Assembly: GCF_000185845.1 (NCBI RefSeq)
Contig: NZ_GL629647.1
Span: 2,397,373 to 2,415,037 of the forward strand
Direction: 5' to 3'
DNA length: 17,665 nucleotides
Origin: Segatella salivae DSM 15606
GTDB lineage: Bacteria > Bacteroidota > Bacteroidia > Bacteroidales > Bacteroidaceae
The notes beneath the pieces are model-generated. The model worked only from the letters and a program-made list of their open reading frames with translations. It did not search any database and had not been told where the DNA came from. Shown one piece after another: positions 1 through 6,638 of this stretch. Position numbers and translations under genes: made by a program. How positions within the stretch are numbered: position 1 is the first letter of the stretch; each line of letters begins with the position of its first letter.

Positions 1-45
1 AAGTTAGTGATAATTGAATTTTAATACTTTCTTTCTTATAATATT

Positions 46-280
46 TCTTTTTGGTCTTTCTGCAGTGTGCAGAAGCATGAAAAACTCTTTTGGGTCTTTC
101 TGCAGTGTGCAGAAGCATGAAAAACTCTTTTTGGTCTTTCTGCAGTGTGCAGAAGCGTGAAAAACTTCTTTTTGGCCTTTCTGCAGTGTGCAGAAGCGTG
201 AAAAACTTCTTTTTGGTCTTTCTGCAGCGTGCAGAAGCATGAAAATCTTCTTTTTGGTCTTTTTGCAGTGTGCAGAAGCG
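46..280. repeat. Six-unit tandem array of 40/41-bp hairpin repeats
   Basis: Six back-to-back units run 46-85, 86-125, 126-165, 166-206, 207-247 and 248-280, the last one shortened. The first three are 40 bp and the next two 41 bp, differing by one T in the tract after the AAAAC. Each unit carries a 7-bp inverted repeat, TTCTGCA then a 3-base loop then TGCAGAA, with a PstI-like CTGCAG in the left part. The stem is intact in every unit: unit 5 changes only the loop (GTG to GCG), and unit 6 changes one C to T, which still allows a G-U pair. There are no unique spacers, so this is not a CRISPR. The array lies just 3' of the small gene at 377-553. Its function is unknown; a transcript-end structure, a protein-binding array or a variable-number repeat are all possible. 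Confidence 0.9.
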
Positions 281-292
281 CGGTTTTTATGT

Positions 293-346
293 TTCGTCGG
301 CCGACAACAGCTTGTTTTTATTTTCAGCTTTTAGTCGACCGACGAA
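293..346. repeat. 13-bp inverted repeat with 28-base loop
   Basis: The left arm TTCGTCGGCCGAC (293-305) and right arm GTCGACCGACGAA (334-346) are reverse complements except at one position, which can form a G-U pair in one of the two possible RNAs. The 28-base loop contains two copies of CAGCTT. It lies about 30 bases beyond the stop of the small gene at 377-553, so it may end or stabilise that transcript. It has no clear T tract on either strand, so a classical intrinsic terminator is not supported. Confidence 0.6.
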
Positions 347-376
347 GAACTTATTATATGAACTTTCTGTTATATC

Positions 377-553
377 TTAGTTATCTTCATCCCATGGATT
401 ATTGTCAGACACCTCTTCGTCAAAGAAGGGAGTACGCTTGGCAAGGCCTTGGTCCTCACCTACGGCATGCGAACTTACGATAAACTGAGCAATATTATCT
501 GTGGTCATTAACCGAGCAGTTGCGATGTGGGGCGTTGTATATTTCTTTTTCAT
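377..553 (-). CDS. Small acidic-tailed hypothetical protein, 58 aa
   Basis: This reading frame of 58 codons plus stop starts at ATG 551-553 and stops with TAA at 377-379. It begins MKKKYTTPHIATA, has a middle part with AQFIVSS, and ends in an acidic tail (residues 45-58, with D/E at 45-47, 50 and 55-57 and a Trp at 54). The start lies only 12 bases after the LRR gene's stop, in the same direction, with a weak AAGA just before it, so co-transcription is likely. A later ATG at codon 16 is possible but less convincing. The overall form (MKK-x-Y-x-x-P start, short polar middle, lysine then D/E/W-rich end) resembles small uncharacterised proteins I associate with Prevotella and Bacteroides; that resemblance is from memory. 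No signal peptide or membrane segment is visible. The function is unknown; a secretion-linked, regulatory or precursor peptide are open options. Confidence 0.6.
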   Translation of the reverse strand: MKKKYTTPHIATARLMTTDNIAQFIVSSHAVGEDQGLAKRTPFFDEEVSDNNPWDEDN

Positions 554-565
554 TCTTGTATGCGA

Positions 566-1990
566 TTATTTGATGACTTTCTTTCCGTTAATAATATAAA
601 TGCCATGTGTTGGGTTTTTCACACGACGGCCTTGGAGGTCGTAGATAACATTGTCGCGGCCCTCAGCCTCTTGTCCGATATTGCGGATGCCTGCAACATT
701 TGCATTTTCTCGAGCAGCATCAAAATCGATGAAAAAGCTTTTTGCACGCGCAATACTTTCCGTCAATCGAAGACCAGCACGATGCGCTTTCAGCTTGATA
801 GAAGCGCCTCCGCGAGTGCCTTGTTTGTAGAAGCCGAGGCCCTGGTCGCCGCTGTTTGAAAGAACGTAATATTTGTAGCCTGCCCCACTAATCTCTCGTT
901 CGGTAGCCGTGCCCACAAGGAGATTGCCTGTCACATCTTCTTCGATGCCTGTAACGGCTGCGCGATATTCAATGGTGGTATTTGGTGTGCCTTGCAAGAT
1001 GAAGCCCGTCTGCTTAGGAATGATTTTGCCCGCGCCGAAAGCCTTCACAATGGCTTGGTCGGGCGCAGCGGTACCACTCGGTGTAACGCCGGTGATGATG
1101 TAGGCGGTGCAGCCGGTGGGAACGAGGAAATTCTCATTCTCGAGGTAGTAGGTGGTGTAGCCGGCGGGACCGATGACAAGCTTCTCATGATAGAGCTCTT
1201 TTGTCTTTTCAAAGCACATCGCGGCCTTGTAATCTACTGATGACTCTACTGGAACTTGCACCACTTTTAGCTTTGGACAGTCGTCAAAAAGCTGGTCTCC
1301 TGTTGGGGTTCCCGAATACATAGAATGACCTTTGACAATCGTGGCTGGCGTTGGGCTTTCAAAGATAAGTTCTTCCAATTCTCCCATTCCCTGAAAAGTA
1401 TATTGGGTAATCTTTTCTAAGCTGGCTGGCAGGGTGAGGGTTTTAAGAGGGACACTCGTCCATATACCATCGTCAAGTTCTTGAATACAGGGAGAAAGCT
1501 TAAAACTACTTAGTTGAGGAGTTTGGGCATATGTATTTTGCCAAAAGGCCATAAAACCGATATAGGTTACCTTTGTATTTGATAAATCTACTTCTCGCAG
1601 TTTAGACGTCTGATCACATATCTCTTGCCCTATCCATTCCAATTCTGAATTCCAAACTATTTCCTCTATATCAAAGGCACCATGAAACGAACTGTAATCT
1701 TCTATCCTCTTCAAATATTTGGGAAGGATTACTTTCTTTACACCATTATTCCCATAGAAGTTCACATTCTCCTCCGTTATTTTATAGCCATTATAGGTAT
1801 CCGGAATTTTGACTACCTGTGGCGCAGGAGTAGGGAGTGAATAATTATATAAACTTGCATACTTATTTGCCTCATCTGTCACCGTTATACGATATGCTAT
1901 GCCTGTTTCAGGATCGGTCCAGTTCCACTCCTGGCTAAAGCAGGCAAACGGAATTATGAGAAGCAAAAATGTGAGTAGAAATTGTTTCAT
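566..1990 (-). CDS. BspA-like leucine-rich-repeat surface protein
   Basis: This 474-residue protein begins with a signal peptide, MKQFLLTFLLLIIPFACFSQ, probably cut near residue 19/20. Residues of roughly 45-250 form LRR_5-type (BspA) repeats, seen as recurring stretches such as KKVILPKYLKRIED, LREVDLSNTKVTYIG and LKTLTLPASLEKI. A beta-rich region follows at about 275-430. The last 28 residues (from 447: VIYDLQGRRV, then GIYIINGKKVIK) resemble the short C-terminal sorting tails of type IX secretion cargo common in Prevotella. Family members are secreted or surface proteins linked to adhesion; the ligand here is unknown. The 3' part of the gene is clearly GC-richer than the LRR-coding 5' part, which suggests a mosaic origin. 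A long structured leader lies upstream and a 58-codon gene follows 12 bases downstream. Confidence 0.85.
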   Translation of the reverse strand: MKQFLLTFLLLIIPFACFSQEWNWTDPETGIAYRITVTDEANKYASLYNYSLPTPAPQVVKIPDTYNGYKITEENVNFYGNNGVKKVILPKYLKRIEDYSSFHGAFDIEEIVWNSELEWIGQEICDQTSKLREVDLSNTKVTYIGFMAFWQNTYAQTPQLSSFKLSPCIQELDDGIWTSVPLKTLTLPASLEKITQYTFQGMGELEELIFESPTPATIVKGHSMYSGTPTGDQLFDDCPKLKVVQVPVESSVDYKAAMCFEKTKELYHEKLVIGPAGYTTYYLENENFLVPTGCTAYIITGVTPSGTAAPDQAIVKAFGAGKIIPKQTGFILQGTPNTTIEYRAAVTGIEEDVTGNLLVGTATEREISGAGYKYYVLSNSGDQGLGFYKQGTRGGASIKLKAHRAGLRLTESIARAKSFFIDFDAARENANVAGIRNIGQEAEGRDNVIYDLQGRRVKNPTHGIYIINGKKVIK

Positions 1991-2070
1991 TGTGTTACTA
2001 TTATAAATTATTGAATTGATGATTACATAAAAGTGTTGTTATTTCCTCTTCTATATTTTAGTGAAAAGAC

Positions 2071-2109
2071 ATAAAAATTGTACAAAGGGAACTCGGTTGA
2101 GCCCTTTGT
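2071..2109 (-). terminator. Terminator-like hairpin in the LRR gene leader (possible attenuator)
   Basis: On the minus strand, ACAAAGGG-CTC pairs with GAG-(tt bulge)-CCCTTTGT around a 4-base loop (stem bases 2082-2109). The stem is followed by ACAATTTTTATG, with the T run at 2077-2073. This is the form of an intrinsic terminator. It sits about 80 bases before the LRR start codon and after both candidate promoters, so it would either stop leader transcription conditionally or end a short RNA. Confidence 0.55.
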
Positions 2110-2168
2110 TTATAGGAGATACGTCACGCTTCACGCGCGCGTAGGAGAAAATGTTTAAGAGTGTAGTT

Positions 2169-2185
2169 ATTGGCGTGGCGCCAAT
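2169..2185. repeat. 7-bp hairpin with 3-base loop
   Basis: ATTGGCG (2169-2175) and CGCCAAT (2179-2185) are exact reverse complements around TGG. If transcription starts from the promoter-like pair at 2189-2219, this hairpin would lie at or very near the 5' end of the RNA, where it could protect the transcript. Confidence 0.5.
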
Positions 2186-2188
2186 GAG

Positions 2189-2219
2189 AGAGAGTAGCAA
2201 ATTATTTGGAACTACCAAA
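2189..2219 (-). promoter_or_regulatory. Candidate Bacteroidetes promoter with imperfect -7 box
   Basis: On the minus strand a TTTG (2219-2216) is followed after 19 bases by TACTCTCT (2196-2189). The spacing fits the Bacteroidetes -33/-7 arrangement, but the second box matches TAnnTTTG poorly beyond its TA. The TTTG lies inside the right arm of the inverted repeat 2198-2226, so a protein bound there could block or help this promoter. Confidence 0.35.
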
Positions 2220-2226
2220 TAATTTG
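2198..2226. repeat. Perfect 12-bp inverted repeat, possible operator
   Basis: CAAATTATTTGG (2198-2209) and CCAAATAATTTG (2215-2226) are exact reverse complements separated by five bases (AACTA). A perfect 12-bp dyad with a short spacer is unlikely by chance and has the geometry of a site for a dimeric DNA-binding protein. It overlaps the candidate promoter at 2189-2219. The regulator is unknown. Confidence 0.65.
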
Positions 2227-2352
2227 ATGACTTTTTTGCAGAAAAATCGTTTCTTTCTACACTGCCTCTGTACCTTGTAAATTGAAGGTTTGTTACCATG
2301 AATTATAATGAAATTCTTAGATTTCGCTCTGTCGTAGAGTGAAGTTTGGGCG

Positions 2353-2360
2353 CAAAGGTA
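2353..2360 (-). promoter_or_regulatory. Candidate -7 box, TACCTTTG
   Basis: The minus strand reads TACCTTTGCGC, an exact match to the Bacteroidetes TAnnTTTG -7 element. No good TTG or TTTG lies about 20 bases upstream (the stretch is A/T-rich), so the promoter is incomplete. If used, it would give the LRR gene a leader of about 350 bases containing all the hairpins described between 2071 and 2226. Confidence 0.4.
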
Positions 2361-2530
2361 AGGAAATAATTCGAATTAGAAAAAGAAAATTAAAATAAGT
2401 TTTCATTTTCCGCTATCTTTTGCGTGCAAAAACGCGTTTGCTCGGAGTAGAAATGAAAGGAATAAGGCGCGATAATCATCGTTGTGGCGCGAGGCTGCAG
2501 GCCGTTTGATAGCTTTTTTCTTGGTCGGCG

Positions 2531-3418
2531 TTATATTCCTTTCGCTTGATTGGCCACGTAAACACCGAGAAGAATCAAGGCGCTACCGATGTATGCCATG
2601 AGCGTCATGGGTTCGTTGAGGAAGATGGCGCTGGCAATAACCGTGGTGACGGGATTGAGATAAATGTAGTTGGAGGCTTTCATGGCTCCGATTTCTCGGA
2701 TGACCCAACCCCAAAGTGCAAAGCAAACGAAGGACGCAATGAAGCCTAAGAATAAAAGGTTGAGCCAAATGGTGGGTTTGAGGAAGTTGTCAAGTGGGAA
2801 GTGCCATGGCTCAACAGCAAACAAGGGTAAGATGGTGATGATGCCATAGAAGAATACTTTTCGCGTGATGAACACGGCACTGTATCGGGCTGAGGCTCGT
2901 TTCATCAGTAAACTATAGATACCCCACGCCAAGGCCGAAAGCAAAGCCAAGAGATCGCCGAGTGGGTTGAGGTGAAGAACAAACTGGCCATTGAAGATGA
3001 CTACGCCGACACCAGCCAAGGCGATCAATGAACCGAGGATGAGCCGAAAGTCGGCCTTTACGCTCTTTACAAAGGCGATGGCCAGACAAGTCGTAATCAG
3101 TGGAGCCGTACTGCCTATGAACGACACGTTTGTGGTATAGGTGAGTGCCACTGCCATGTTTTCGGCTTGGAAGAAAAGTGAGCCACCTGTCATGCCGATA
3201 AGCACCATGAGAGCTTCGTCTTTCCAGTTGTCGCAGAACAAACGGCGCGGAGATATTGTCCAGATGCAAAGGTAGCCAATCAGAAAACGCAATAAGAAAA
3301 TCTCGTGAGGAGCCAATCCTCCCATGATGAGATATTTGGTGTTGATAAAGGTTCCACCCCAACATAATACGGTGATGATGCCGACAACGTGGCCTAAAAT
3401 CTTCTTGTTTTCTTTCAT
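2531..3418 (-). CDS. EamA/DMT-family membrane transporter
   Basis: This 295-residue protein is almost entirely hydrophobic, with about ten membrane segments arranged as two EamA repeats (roughly residues 8-141 and 152-289), the usual size and layout of drug/metabolite transporter superfamily members. Typical features are the first-helix CWGGTFINTKYL and, opening the second repeat, ALLSALAWGIYSLLMKR. It acts in the inner membrane, exporting or exchanging a small metabolite; the substrate cannot be read from the sequence. It is the last gene of the leftward operon, starting 24 bases after the permease stop. No intrinsic terminator is evident after it. Confidence 0.9.
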   Translation of the reverse strand: MKENKKILGHVVGIITVLCWGGTFINTKYLIMGGLAPHEIFLLRFLIGYLCIWTISPRRLFCDNWKDEALMVLIGMTGGSLFFQAENMAVALTYTTNVSFIGSTAPLITTCLAIAFVKSVKADFRLILGSLIALAGVGVVIFNGQFVLHLNPLGDLLALLSALAWGIYSLLMKRASARYSAVFITRKVFFYGIITILPLFAVEPWHFPLDNFLKPTIWLNLLFLGFIASFVCFALWGWVIREIGAMKASNYIYLNPVTTVIASAIFLNEPMTLMAYIGSALILLGVYVANQAKGI

Positions 3419-3442
3419 TCTTATGGTGTTTAGCGCGTGAGC

Positions 3443-4645
3443 TTATTCCTTTCGCTTCCAGATGCGCACGATTTTGTTACGTATTGCAATGAGATTGCAT
3501 AAGCTGACCATAACCAATAATGCACTGCCTAAGGTCAGAGCTGGAATCATTGAGCCATCTTCGATATCGGGGAATAATGTTTCAATGACATCCATATAAT
3601 AGTTTCTGACAAAGTATAACACTACTAAAGCAATGACTAAGACGGCAATGTTTAACCCAATGGTCAGCAGCTGATAGGGACGAGCGACTTGTGTGGGCTT
3701 ATAACCAATGAGCAATAGATTCTCTAATTTGCTGGAATTCTTTTGCACAAGCAAATAGATGCTCAGCATGAGAATATAAAAACTAAGGATAGAAATAATC
3801 AAACCGACAATCATTACCATTGTCACCATCAAACGAAGGAAGTAGGTTGTTTTCTCCGCATTCAGTTTGTCATTCTCTATTTCATAACCTTTGCGGTCGA
3901 GATATTTTGTGAATTGCTGGTCACCGGGATTGCTTAATGCCATGATTAAGCGTGTGGGCGCATGGTCGTCTCCTGGCGCATAGGTTTCGTTTGACCAGTC
4001 CATGAAGGCTTGGGGAACGAGAATTGAACTCAAACGATTGGAGAAACCTATCACCTTTCCTTTGAACTGACCTTCTTTTTTATGGCCATGAATAAAGATG
4101 CTGAAGTCAATCATACCCACAAGGCCATCGCTAATCTTCGGCAATGAATGGCTCTGGGCAAAGCCAAAGTTATACATCGTGAGATAGATGCGAGGCAGAA
4201 TGATGGGCACAACCTTGTCGCCGGGGGTGTATTTCCAGTTGCTCATCTTTGTGTCTACAAACTTGTCGGGAATGCTTTCAAAGCTAATCTCGCCATTGTT
4301 CAACACCGGAGTGCCGTTGACACTCATGTTTGCATCTACCTTATAGGCGGTATTCGTGAATTTACCAACACTGCTTACAAATGGCTGTTGACTCAAATCG
4401 TCAATCTCTTCGTTGGTAAAGGTGTTGCTACGGCCATTGATTGTGTTTGCGGTTCCTATCTTCTTATTGACAATCAGAAAGTCGCTTTTCATAAAACTGT
4501 CTTCGGCAGTGAACACCGGAGCCACATCTTTATAGAACTGCCAACCCAAAAGTACAATCAACATGCCGAAGAGGTTGGCGAAAAAGAAGCCTGCAAATTG
4601 CGGAATACTAATGTGCTGACGCAATAATTTCCAAACTAAATTCAT
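3443..4645 (-). CDS. FtsX-type ABC transporter permease
   Basis: This 400-residue protein has the layout of FtsX/MacB-like permeases: one N-terminal membrane helix (about 15-36), a large extracytoplasmic domain (about 40-265), and three C-terminal helices (about 270-300, 326-347 and 366-388). The C-terminal part contains SKLENLLLIGYKPTQVA, which corresponds to the cytoplasmic coupling segment between the second and third helices. Its start overlaps the stop of the ATPase gene by four bases (ATGA), so the two are translationally coupled and almost certainly form one complex. Such complexes usually move or work on lipoproteins, peptides or the cell wall rather than importing solutes. The substrate here is unknown; the preceding DUF4836-type lipoprotein may be a partner. 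Confidence 0.85.
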   Translation of the reverse strand: MNLVWKLLRQHISIPQFAGFFFANLFGMLIVLLGWQFYKDVAPVFTAEDSFMKSDFLIVNKKIGTANTINGRSNTFTNEEIDDLSQQPFVSSVGKFTNTAYKVDANMSVNGTPVLNNGEISFESIPDKFVDTKMSNWKYTPGDKVVPIILPRIYLTMYNFGFAQSHSLPKISDGLVGMIDFSIFIHGHKKEGQFKGKVIGFSNRLSSILVPQAFMDWSNETYAPGDDHAPTRLIMALSNPGDQQFTKYLDRKGYEIENDKLNAEKTTYFLRLMVTMVMIVGLIISILSFYILMLSIYLLVQKNSSKLENLLLIGYKPTQVARPYQLLTIGLNIAVLVIALVVLYFVRNYYMDVIETLFPDIEDGSMIPALTLGSALLVMVSLCNLIAIRNKIVRIWKRKE

Positions 4646-5289
4646 AGCTTAAACGTCTTTTCGTAGTTTAAATTCATGCGTTTGCCAATGCTTGTAACGA
4701 TGACTCCTGCACCCTGGGCCTTGGCTTCGGTCATCATAATCTTGGCCATGATGTCCGAGTTTGTATCGTCTAAGTGACTGATGGGCTCGTCAACAAGAAT
4801 AAAATCGAATGGTTGTACGAGTGCTCTTATCATGGCAACACGCTGTTGTTGACCAAAAGACATGTGCCCAATCTTTGCATTTAGCTTGTCGCCTATGCCC
4901 AACATGTCAAACCATTCTATGATTTTCTCCCGAGACTTAAAGCCTGTTATCGCATTTTTTATTTCTACATTCTCTAATGCTGTGAGTTCAGAAAAGAGAC
5001 GAAGTTCCTGAAAAAGGTGGCTGATATGGCGCTGACGCACATTCACCCAGTCTTTAACTGTGAAAGACATCGTGTCAGTTTCGTCGAACATTACATGGCC
5101 GCTATAGTCGCGCCGATAGCCCACTACATAACTGCAAAAGGTGCTTTTGCCCTTTCCAGAGTCTGCTTCTACAAGATATAAATGGCCTTTTTGAAAAACG
5201 GCTTCTGTGTTCCAAATGTCTGATTCAAGTTGATTGGCAATCGAAGAAAACACTTGAGGAACAACAGAACAGAATCTAATGGTTTCCAA
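4642..5289 (-). CDS. ABC transporter ATPase with non-consensus motifs
   Basis: This 215-residue nucleotide-binding subunit pairs with the FtsX-type permease. Walker A is ADSGKGKST (42-50), with Ala in place of the first Gly. The Q-loop Gln is at 94 in HLFQELRLF. The signature is MSFGQ (143-147) instead of LSGGQ. Walker B is FILVDE (163-168), with catalytic Glu168, followed by the D-loop SHLD (171-174). The segment that normally ends with the switch His reads VIVTSIGKR (196-204) with no His. The N-terminus also lacks the usual opening of this family. ATP binding and some hydrolysis remain plausible because Lys48, Asp167 and Glu168 are present, but the cycle may be unusual. It follows the DUF4836-type gene by five bases. 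Confidence 0.85.
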   Translation of the reverse strand: METIRFCSVVPQVFSSIANQLESDIWNTEAVFQKGHLYLVEADSGKGKSTFCSYVVGYRRDYSGHVMFDETDTMSFTVKDWVNVRQRHISHLFQELRLFSELTALENVEIKNAITGFKSREKIIEWFDMLGIGDKLNAKIGHMSFGQQQRVAMIRALVQPFDFILVDEPISHLDDTNSDIMAKIMMTEAKAQGAGVIVTSIGKRMNLNYEKTFKL

Positions 5290-5294
5290 TTTTC

Positions 5295-6638
5295 CTACTT
5301 TAATGTATATACAATCGTATTGATATTTCCAAAAACAGGACTTAACATTGCAGTCACAGCCCCCGACTTTCCTTGAGACATCGCAGCCATGTTGATAATC
5401 ATCACGAGCTTTTGGCCTTTCACCATATCCTTTATATGAGCCGAAAGCTGTTGTTTGGCAGGATAAATTGCTTTTTCTGCCTCTTCTTTGCTACTTCCGC
5501 TAAAGAATTGTTTGTCGTTGCTGAAGCCAAAATAAAATGAGGTTTTGTCACTCGTATACGCCCATGCGTTAGGTTTCCAATCAATAATCTTCCCACCAGC
5601 AGGGCAACTTTTTTTCCAATCATCAATGTCTTTGGTCCAGTTTGTGTTATTCAATTGCGCCGTCATGCTCATTGATAACTTATCAGCAGCAAACGAAGGA
5701 GTGATGATCGCCATATCTCCGTCGACACTACGGATAATGTTATCCATGTCGATGGCGGTGTTAATGCCTGTCAACAGGGCTTGAATACCTTTGTTGGACT
5801 GCATGAGTGGCAGGAACTTCTTGCCGTCAACATTGAGGAACATGCCTAACATGGCATTAGCAGGCATGGCAGATACATATTTTCCTTGTATGGGACGATA
5901 GACGCCATGGGCTGATTTCAGCGCCTCATTCACACGTGGATTGAACGAGAAAGTCTCACCATTGATGTGCATCATCTGCTGTTTGATGTTCATTTCTGCA
6001 GCTATCAACACTTGTGAAGCATCTGCATCCTTTGGTGCACCGAGTGTAAACGGAGCGATAAACTGGTCGGGTAGGGCAGCCGCTTGTGCCACCATACTCA
6101 TCGGGGCATCAATAGAATCAAGCTTAGTAAAGAGCTTGCTGCTCGTGATTCCTTCGTCGTCGTCTTGTTTTAAGTATTGCGCTATCTGCAGTTGCAAGGC
6201 AGCCTGTGCATCAACCGTGACAGGGCCCATGACCAAAATCGCTTTATCACTCCATCCTGCCACCCAAGCGTCTTTCAAAACCGTAAAGTGAAAGCCCTTT
6301 CTTTTCACGGGATTAGGACATAATCCCTTTCCCGACAGTTGCTTGAATGTTTCATTCAGATGGTCGGCATCATCCACTTTGGCACAAAGTCCAAGGTTGC
6401 CATCTGGCGATTCGAAAAGAAAGATGCGATGACTGGCGTCAATGCCACTCTTGTCGAAGTTCGTCATGTGGAGCAAAGTCTTTAGAACGGCCACATTGTT
6501 AATACCACTCATGCGGGCAGGATCCATAGAGATGAGCGCCGTACTCTCACCTGGAATTGCGTTGATATAGCTGTTATCGGTGCAGGATGAAAGACAAATC
6601 ATCCATAAACCAATCAGTAAATATATTGTTTTTTTCAT
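5295..6638 (-). CDS. DUF4836-type lipoprotein
   Basis: This 447-residue protein opens with a lipoprotein signal, MKKTIYLLIGLWMICLSSC, with the lipid-bearing Cys at residue 19. The rest looks like the DUF4836 family of Bacteroidetes envelope proteins: an early segment on the theme IPGESTALISMDPARM, and alternating strands with stretches such as YVSAMPANAMLGMFLNVDGK and MDNIIRSVDGDMAII. No enzyme motif is visible and the family's function is not established. Its start overlaps the rsmE stop by four bases, and the ABC ATPase follows after five bases. The tight packing suggests that it works with the ABC pair at the cell envelope. The family call rests on recognition of sequence style. Confidence 0.7.
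   Translation of the reverse strand: MKKTIYLLIGLWMICLSSCTDNSYINAIPGESTALISMDPARMSGINNVAVLKTLLHMTNFDKSGIDASHRIFLFESPDGNLGLCAKVDDADHLNETFKQLSGKGLCPNPVKRKGFHFTVLKDAWVAGWSDKAILVMGPVTVDAQAALQLQIAQYLKQDDDEGITSSKLFTKLDSIDAPMSMVAQAAALPDQFIAPFTLGAPKDADASQVLIAAEMNIKQQMMHINGETFSFNPRVNEALKSAHGVYRPIQGKYVSAMPANAMLGMFLNVDGKKFLPLMQSNKGIQALLTGINTAIDMDNIIRSVDGDMAIITPSFAADKLSMSMTAQLNNTNWTKDIDDWKKSCPAGGKIIDWKPNAWAYTSDKTSFYFGFSNDKQFFSGSSKEEAEKAIYPAKQQLSAHIKDMVKGQKLVMIINMAAMSQGKSGAVTAMLSPVFGNINTIVYTLK

Larger units (their letters stand above)
1991..2530 (-). other. 540-base non-coding leader upstream of the LRR gene
   Basis: No convincing gene lies here. Read leftwards towards the LRR gene, it holds a -7-like box (2353-2360), a second promoter-like pair (2189-2219) overlapping a perfect 12-bp inverted repeat, a 7-bp hairpin (2169-2185) and a terminator-like hairpin with a T tract (2071-2109). 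The part from about 2400 to 2530, just beyond the stop of the EamA gene, shows no clear intrinsic terminator for that operon. Confidence 0.6.

Noticed and set aside
4..240. 78-codon minus-strand frame across the tandem repeats
   Set aside because: It reads the same repeat in successive different frames because the units are 40 or 41 bases long. It has no separate coding signal.
46..280. CRISPR array
   Set aside because: The repeats are contiguous, with no unique spacers between them and no cas genes nearby.
229..483. 84-codon plus-strand frame
   Set aside because: It starts inside the repeat array and runs through the inverted repeat. The opposite-strand frame at 377-553 is better placed and better composed.
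527..859. 110-codon plus-strand frame
   Set aside because: It is antisense to the clearly coding C-terminal part of the LRR gene.
2051..2299. 82-codon minus-strand frame in the LRR leader
   Set aside because: It contains a perfect inverted repeat, a promoter-like pair and a terminator-like hairpin, which suits a regulatory leader better than a protein. No family was recognised. It could be reconsidered if homologues conserve the protein sequence.
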